NCBI RefSeq assembly: GCF_014648255.1
Contig: NZ_BMQT01000002.1
Span: 62,001-126,000, forward strand
From: Nocardioides albus
Lineage (GTDB): Bacteria; Actinomycetota; Actinomycetes; Propionibacteriales; Nocardioidaceae
Length of the DNA: 64,000 nucleotides
Direction: 5' to 3'
Under the pieces are notes generated by a model, which ran no database searches, was not told where the DNA came from, and worked only from the letters and a program-made list of their open reading frames with translations. The position numbers and the translations under genes were made by a program. Of this stretch, positions 60,982 to 64,000 are shown in pieces (position 1 is the stretch's first letter; every line of letters starts with the position of its first letter).

Positions 60982-61605
60982 GTGCGGCGAGCGTTGCGGG
61001 TCGTGGGCGAGGAGTCGTCACGCGACCCGGATGACGGCCTGGACGCGGCGGGGGTGCTCGCCGCGGTCGCGGGTGGTGATCTGCACGCCTTCGGACGGAT
61101 CTACGACGATCTGGCTCCGCTCGTCTTCGGCGTGGCGCGGCGGGTGGTGCGGGACCCCTCCCGCGCGGAGGAGGTGACCCAGGAGGTGTTCACCGAGGTG
61201 TGGCGCCAGGCTGCTCGGTTCGACGCGTCGCGTGGTTCTGTGCGGACCTGGGTGCTGACGATCGCGCACCGGCGTGCGGTGGACACCGTGCGCTCCTCGG
61301 AGGCCTCGCGTGCGCGAGAGGAACACGTCGCCCGGCGCGAGCCGGTCGAGGTCGCCGGCCCGGAGGACGCGGTGGTCACGGCCTCGGAGCACGATGGCGT
61401 ACGCCGCTGCCTGGAGTCGCTCACGCCGCTGCAGTCGCAGGCCGTGCGGCTCGCCTACTACCAGGGCTTCACCTACCCCGAGGTCGCGGAGATGCTCGGC
61501 CGGCCGCTGTCGACGGTGAAGACGCGCATGCGGGACGGGCTGATCCGTCTCCGGGACTGTCTGGCCCAGGCAGAGGCCGAGGGAGGGACTCACGATGGCG
61601 CCTGA
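60982..61605 (+). CDS. sigK: ECF sigma factor, SigK type
   Basis: 207 residues from GTG 60982, which has AGGAGGGA 6 nt upstream (GTG 60976 is too close to it). Sigma region 2: FGRIYDDLAPLVFGVARRVV and AEEVTQEVFTEVWRQA; region 4: PLQSQAVRLAYYQGFTYPEVAEMLG. The next gene, overlapping by 11 bp, is an RskA-type anti-sigma factor, which supports SigK. I could not identify a matching promoter in the 103-bp divergent gap. Confidence 0.85.
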   Translation: MRRALRVVGEESSRDPDDGLDAAGVLAAVAGGDLHAFGRIYDDLAPLVFGVARRVVRDPSRAEEVTQEVFTEVWRQAARFDASRGSVRTWVLTIAHRRAVDTVRSSEASRAREEHVARREPVEVAGPEDAVVTASEHDGVRRCLESLTPLQSQAVRLAYYQGFTYPEVAEMLGRPLSTVKTRMRDGLIRLRDCLAQAEAEGGTHDGA

Positions 61606-62272
61606 CGTACACGGACTGCTCGGTGCCTACCTCCTCGACGCGCTGGAACCGAGGGAGCGTGCAGAGTTCGAGGCCCACCTGGCGGCCTGCGCCGAGTGCC
61701 GCGAGGAGGTCGACTCGCTGCGGCCGGCGACCGCATCGTTGGCCGGTGGGGTCGCCGCGACACCGCCCGCTCCGCTGCGCGCCCAGGTGCTGCGTACCGT
61801 CTCCCAGACGCCGCAGCTGCCACCCGTGGTGGCTGCGGATCGGCCACGCCGCCGGTGGCTGGCGCTCGCGGTGGCCGCGGCCGCCGTGCTGCTCATCGGC
61901 GTCGGGGTGAGCGTCGGAGTGGTCGTGGGAGACGACGATCCGCCCACCATGACCGCCGCCCAGGTGATCTCGGCCCCGGACGCGAAGATGCACAAGGAGG
62001 ACACCTCCGACGGTGAGCTGATGGTCGCGATGTCGCCAGAGATGCACATGGTTGCCGTGGACGCTGCCCGCCTCGACTGTCCCACCGGCATGACCTACCA
62101 GGTCTGGTGGCACACCGCCGCCGGGATGGAGTCCGCCGGAGTCCTGGGCGAGGAGATGTCGGTCGCCGTACCTGTCGAGGACGGCGACCTGATGGTCACC
62201 ATGGAACCGGTCGGCGGCTCCGACGAACCGTCCGACAAGGTCCTTTTCGAGATGCCCGCGACCTCGCTCTAG
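61595..62272 (+). CDS. rskA: Anti-sigma-K factor, RskA family
   Basis: 225 residues: cytosolic zinc anti-sigma domain with HLAACAEC (His28, Cys32, Cys35), one membrane helix (about 86-108) and an extracytoplasmic RskA domain (about 120-225) containing DCPTGMTYQVWW. Holds the sigma factor until regulated proteolysis. Translationally overlapping with sigK, as is usual for such pairs. Confidence 0.92.
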   Translation: MAPDVHGLLGAYLLDALEPRERAEFEAHLAACAECREEVDSLRPATASLAGGVAATPPAPLRAQVLRTVSQTPQLPPVVAADRPRRRWLALAVAAAAVLLIGVGVSVGVVVGDDDPPTMTAAQVISAPDAKMHKEDTSDGELMVAMSPEMHMVAVDAARLDCPTGMTYQVWWHTAAGMESAGVLGEEMSVAVPVEDGDLMVTMEPVGGSDEPSDKVLFEMPATSL

Positions 62273-62273
62273 C

Positions 62274-62407
62274 CGAGACGTCAGTTAGGTCGGCCGAGAC
62301 GTCACTCCGGTCGACCGAGATGGCATCCAGGTGACGTCTCGGCCGACCGGAGTGACGCTTCGGCCGACGTACGTGACGTCTCGGCCGACGTACGTGACGT
62401 CTCGGCG
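62274..62407. repeat. Mirror-image array of 21-bp repeats between rskA and idsA
   Basis: Seven degenerate 21-bp units. Three read as complements (units ending CCGAGACGTCAG, GGCCGAGACGTCAC, GACCGAGATGGC), then four read GTGACGTCTCGGCCGAC plus 4 nt (starting 62332, 62353, 62374, 62395). The core GACGTC is itself palindromic. The array exactly fills the gap between two convergent genes and can fold into several alternative hairpins. Confidence 0.75.
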
Positions 62408-63493
62408 TCAGAGGGTGCGCTGGGTGGCGGCGGTGGCGAGGGCGCGGAGGACTTCGGCGGCGTTCGCGTCGAGGACTCGTGACGTCCTGGCGTCGTCGAG
62501 GGCGGTGAGGCCCTGGTCGGCGAGCTCGGTGATGGTCTTCTCGACCTGCTGCTCGGCGCCGGAGGAGGCGATGATCGTACGCAGCGTGGAGACCTGGTCC
62601 TCGGTGAGCGGCTGGCCGAGGGAGCGGTCCAGGAGATCGGCTTCGGCGGGAGCCGAGCCGGTCAGGGCGAGGGCGACCAGGACGGTGCGCTTGCCCTCGA
62701 CGAGGTCGTCGCCGGCGGGCTTGCCGGTGACGGACGGATCGCCGAAGACACCGAGCAGGTCGTCGCGGAGCTGGAAGGCCTCGCCGACGGGCAGGCCGTA
62801 GGCCGAGAGCGCCTCGATCTGGTCGGCGGAGGCGGCTGCGAGGGCGGCGCCGACGTGGAGGGGGCGCTCGACGGAGTACTTGGCCGCCTTGTAGCGCACC
62901 ACCTTCATCGCGGCCTCGACGTCCGCGACACCACGGGCCTGGACGGTGATGTCGAGGAACTGCCCGGCGATGACCTCGCTCCGCGTGTGGTCGAACACCG
63001 AGAGCGCGGCGGCGGTCTCGGCAGCCCCGAAGCCAGAGGTACGCAGCAGCTCGTCGGACCAGGTCAGCAGCAGGTCTCCGAGGAGCACCGCGGCGGCATC
63101 CCCGTAGGCACGGGACCGCCCGGGCCAGCCGGCCGCGGAGTGGTCCGCCTCGAACGCGCGGTGCGCGGCCGGGGCGCCGCGCCGGGTGTCGGAGTCGTCG
63201 ATGACGTCGTCGTGGACGAGAGCCGAGGCCTGGAGCAGCTCGAGCGCGGCGGCCGCCCGTACGAGCGACTCCTCCTCGGCCGGAGCAGGGGAGGGGTGGA
63301 CGGCGCGGAAGCCCCAGTAGCAGAATGCGGCGCGCAGCCGCTTGCCACCGGACATCGACTCTCGGGCCCGGCGCAGCAGCGGTTCGACCTCGTCCCCGAG
63401 CGCGGCCAGCCGCTCGGTCTGCATCGCGAGGAAGGTGTCCAGAGCCCCCTGGACGCGACGGCGGAATTCATCGGCGTCCCACGTTTCATTCAC
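62408..63493 (-). CDS. idsA: Polyprenyl (geranylgeranyl-type) diphosphate synthase
   Basis: 361 residues. First Asp-rich motif DDVIDD at 95-100, second FQLRDDLLGVFGD near 238, and GGKRLRAAF at 49-57 mark a trans-isoprenyl synthase. The residues before the first DDxxD favour a C15-C20 product, for carotenoids or menaquinone precursors. Syntenic with idsA2 (Rv2173) and divergent from metF with only 34 bp between. Confidence 0.92.
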   Translation of the reverse strand: MNETWDADEFRRRVQGALDTFLAMQTERLAALGDEVEPLLRRARESMSGGKRLRAAFCYWGFRAVHPSPAPAEEESLVRAAAALELLQASALVHDDVIDDSDTRRGAPAAHRAFEADHSAAGWPGRSRAYGDAAAVLLGDLLLTWSDELLRTSGFGAAETAAALSVFDHTRSEVIAGQFLDITVQARGVADVEAAMKVVRYKAAKYSVERPLHVGAALAAASADQIEALSAYGLPVGEAFQLRDDLLGVFGDPSVTGKPAGDDLVEGKRTVLVALALTGSAPAEADLLDRSLGQPLTEDQVSTLRTIIASSGAEQQVEKTITELADQGLTALDDARTSRVLDANAAEVLRALATAATQRTL

Positions 63494-63515
63494 TCTCTGA
63501 GCCTAGGCCACTGCC

Positions 63516-63521
63516 TACGAT
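63516..63521 (+). promoter_or_regulatory. -10 hexamer of metF (leaderless)
   Basis: TACGAT ending 6 nt before the metF ATG; the 34-bp divergent gap forces the idsA and metF promoters to overlap each other or the genes. Confidence 0.45.
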
Positions 63522-63527
63522 GGTCCG

Positions 63528-64000
63528 ATGGTGACCGGACGTGGACGCTCCCTCGCGGAGCTGATCAACGAGGGCGAGCGCTCGTTCTCCTTCGAGTTCT
63601 TCCCACCCAAGGACGAGGCCGGTGAGGAGCAGCTGTGGAACGCGATCCGTACGTTGGAGCCCTACCGGCCGACCTTCGTGAGCGTCACCTACGGCGCCGG
63701 CGGCTCGACCCGTGACAAGACCGTCGCCATCACCGGCCGGATCGCCGCGGAGACCGAGCTGCTGCCGGTCGCCCACCTGACCTGCGTCGGCCACACCCGT
63801 GACGAGGTCGCGGGGATCCTGGACTCCTACGCGGCGAAGGGTGTCGAGCACGTGATGGCGCTGCGCGGCGACCCCGCCGAGGGGCCGCGCGCCGACTGGA
63901 CCCCGACGCCGGGCGGACTCGACTATGCGATCGACGTGGTGAGGCTGGCCCGGGAGCGCGGCGACTTCCGCATCGGTGTCGCCGCCTTCCCCGAGGGCCA
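63528..64000 (+). CDS. metF: 5,10-methylenetetrahydrofolate reductase (3' end beyond the window)
   Basis: The first 157 residues are visible. SFSFEFFPPKDEAGEEQLW, FVSVTYGAGGSTRDKT, HLTCVGHT and VMALRGDPAEG are the expected FAD- and folate-site motifs of MetF. Makes 5-methyl-THF for methionine synthesis. The frame runs off the right edge. GTG 63531 is an alternative start. Confidence 0.95.
   Translation, partial: MVTGRGRSLAELINEGERSFSFEFFPPKDEAGEEQLWNAIRTLEPYRPTFVSVTYGAGGSTRDKTVAITGRIAAETELLPVAHLTCVGHTRDEVAGILDSYAAKGVEHVMALRGDPAEGPRADWTPTPGGLDYAIDVVRLARERGDFRIGVAAFPEG

Noticed and set aside
62274-62407. CRISPR array
   Set aside because: Units are only 21 bp, directly abutting without spacers, switch orientation, and no cas genes are near.

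Overview
The window is a chromosomal segment of a very GC-rich actinobacterium. Many genes start with GTG or TTG, stop/start overlaps (ATGA/GTGA) are common, and the gene set is diagnostic: an actinobacterial bc1-aa3 supercomplex (ctaC/ctaD/ctaF, ctaE-qcrC-qcrA-qcrB), a PASTA Ser/Thr kinase next to an Rv2175c-type protein, class II DAHP synthase and a DUF222-HNH (13E12-type) gene. From memory, the backbone follows the Mycobacterium tuberculosis order from Rv2205c to Rv2172c (glxK, erpA, adoK, ctaC, ctaF, qcrB-A-C, ctaE, trpD, Rv2191, NlpC/P60, fadD15, Rv2185c-2182c, aroG, pknL, Rv2175c, idsA, metF). No mycolic-acid or PIM genes interrupt it, so a member of the Nocardioidaceae (Nocardioides-like) is the best guess.

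Layout. 1-6.5 kb: nadA (cut by the window edge), a DUF695-like gene, glycerate kinase, erpA, adenosine-kinase-like adoK, and a cysteine desulfurase-TusA pair. 6.6-9.7 kb: ctaC-ctaD-ctaF. 9.9-11.1 kb: an L,D-transpeptidase. 11.3-16.6 kb: an accessory operon (HAD phosphatase, PhnD/PhnC/PhnE/PhnE-type ABC importer, RpiR regulator) carrying two copies of an 80-bp element that encodes a 27-residue peptide and folds its 3' half over the next Shine-Dalgarno. 16.6-25.3 kb: yqeY, qcrBAC-ctaE, a receiver-like gene, trpD, a stand-alone Lrp-type sensor domain and a DEDDh/GIY-YIG nuclease. 25.4-30.5 kb: a large unrecognised helical protein, an amino-acid permease and a NYN-domain protein. 30.8-34.8 kb: a c-di-AMP riboswitch ahead of an NlpC/P60 hydrolase, then two membrane metallopeptidases. 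34.9-42.7 kb: FadD15-type ligase, SRPBCC, ArsA-like ATPase, tandem ROK kinases, PlsC and flavin reductase. 42.7-51.8 kb: accessory genes (NAT, GNAT, DUF222-HNH, phosphoesterase, glpK, DUF1028, permease). 51.9-58.5 kb: aroG, zinc-ribbon membrane protein, nfo, PASTA kinase, Rv2175c-like gene. 58.5-62.3 kb: RNase Sa-like lipoprotein with barstar, molybdo-oxidoreductase, SigK/RskA-type pair. 62.4-64 kb: idsA and the start of metF.

The most interesting signals are non-coding. They are (i) the two RBS-masking hairpin/leader-peptide elements at 13844 and 15620, whose stems differ by compensatory changes; (ii) three long imperfect palindromes (9649, 23413, 30559) that share an internal loop although their arms differ; (iii) a perfectly packed cloverleaf at 45203-45298 upstream of the DUF222-HNH gene; and (iv) two mirror-image repeat arrays filling gaps between convergent genes (34.8 kb, 62.3 kb). 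Intrinsic terminators and -10 hexamers placed 6-7 nt from start codons (leaderless mRNAs) are frequent. No tRNA, rRNA, CRISPR array, prophage or recognisable transposase gene was seen.
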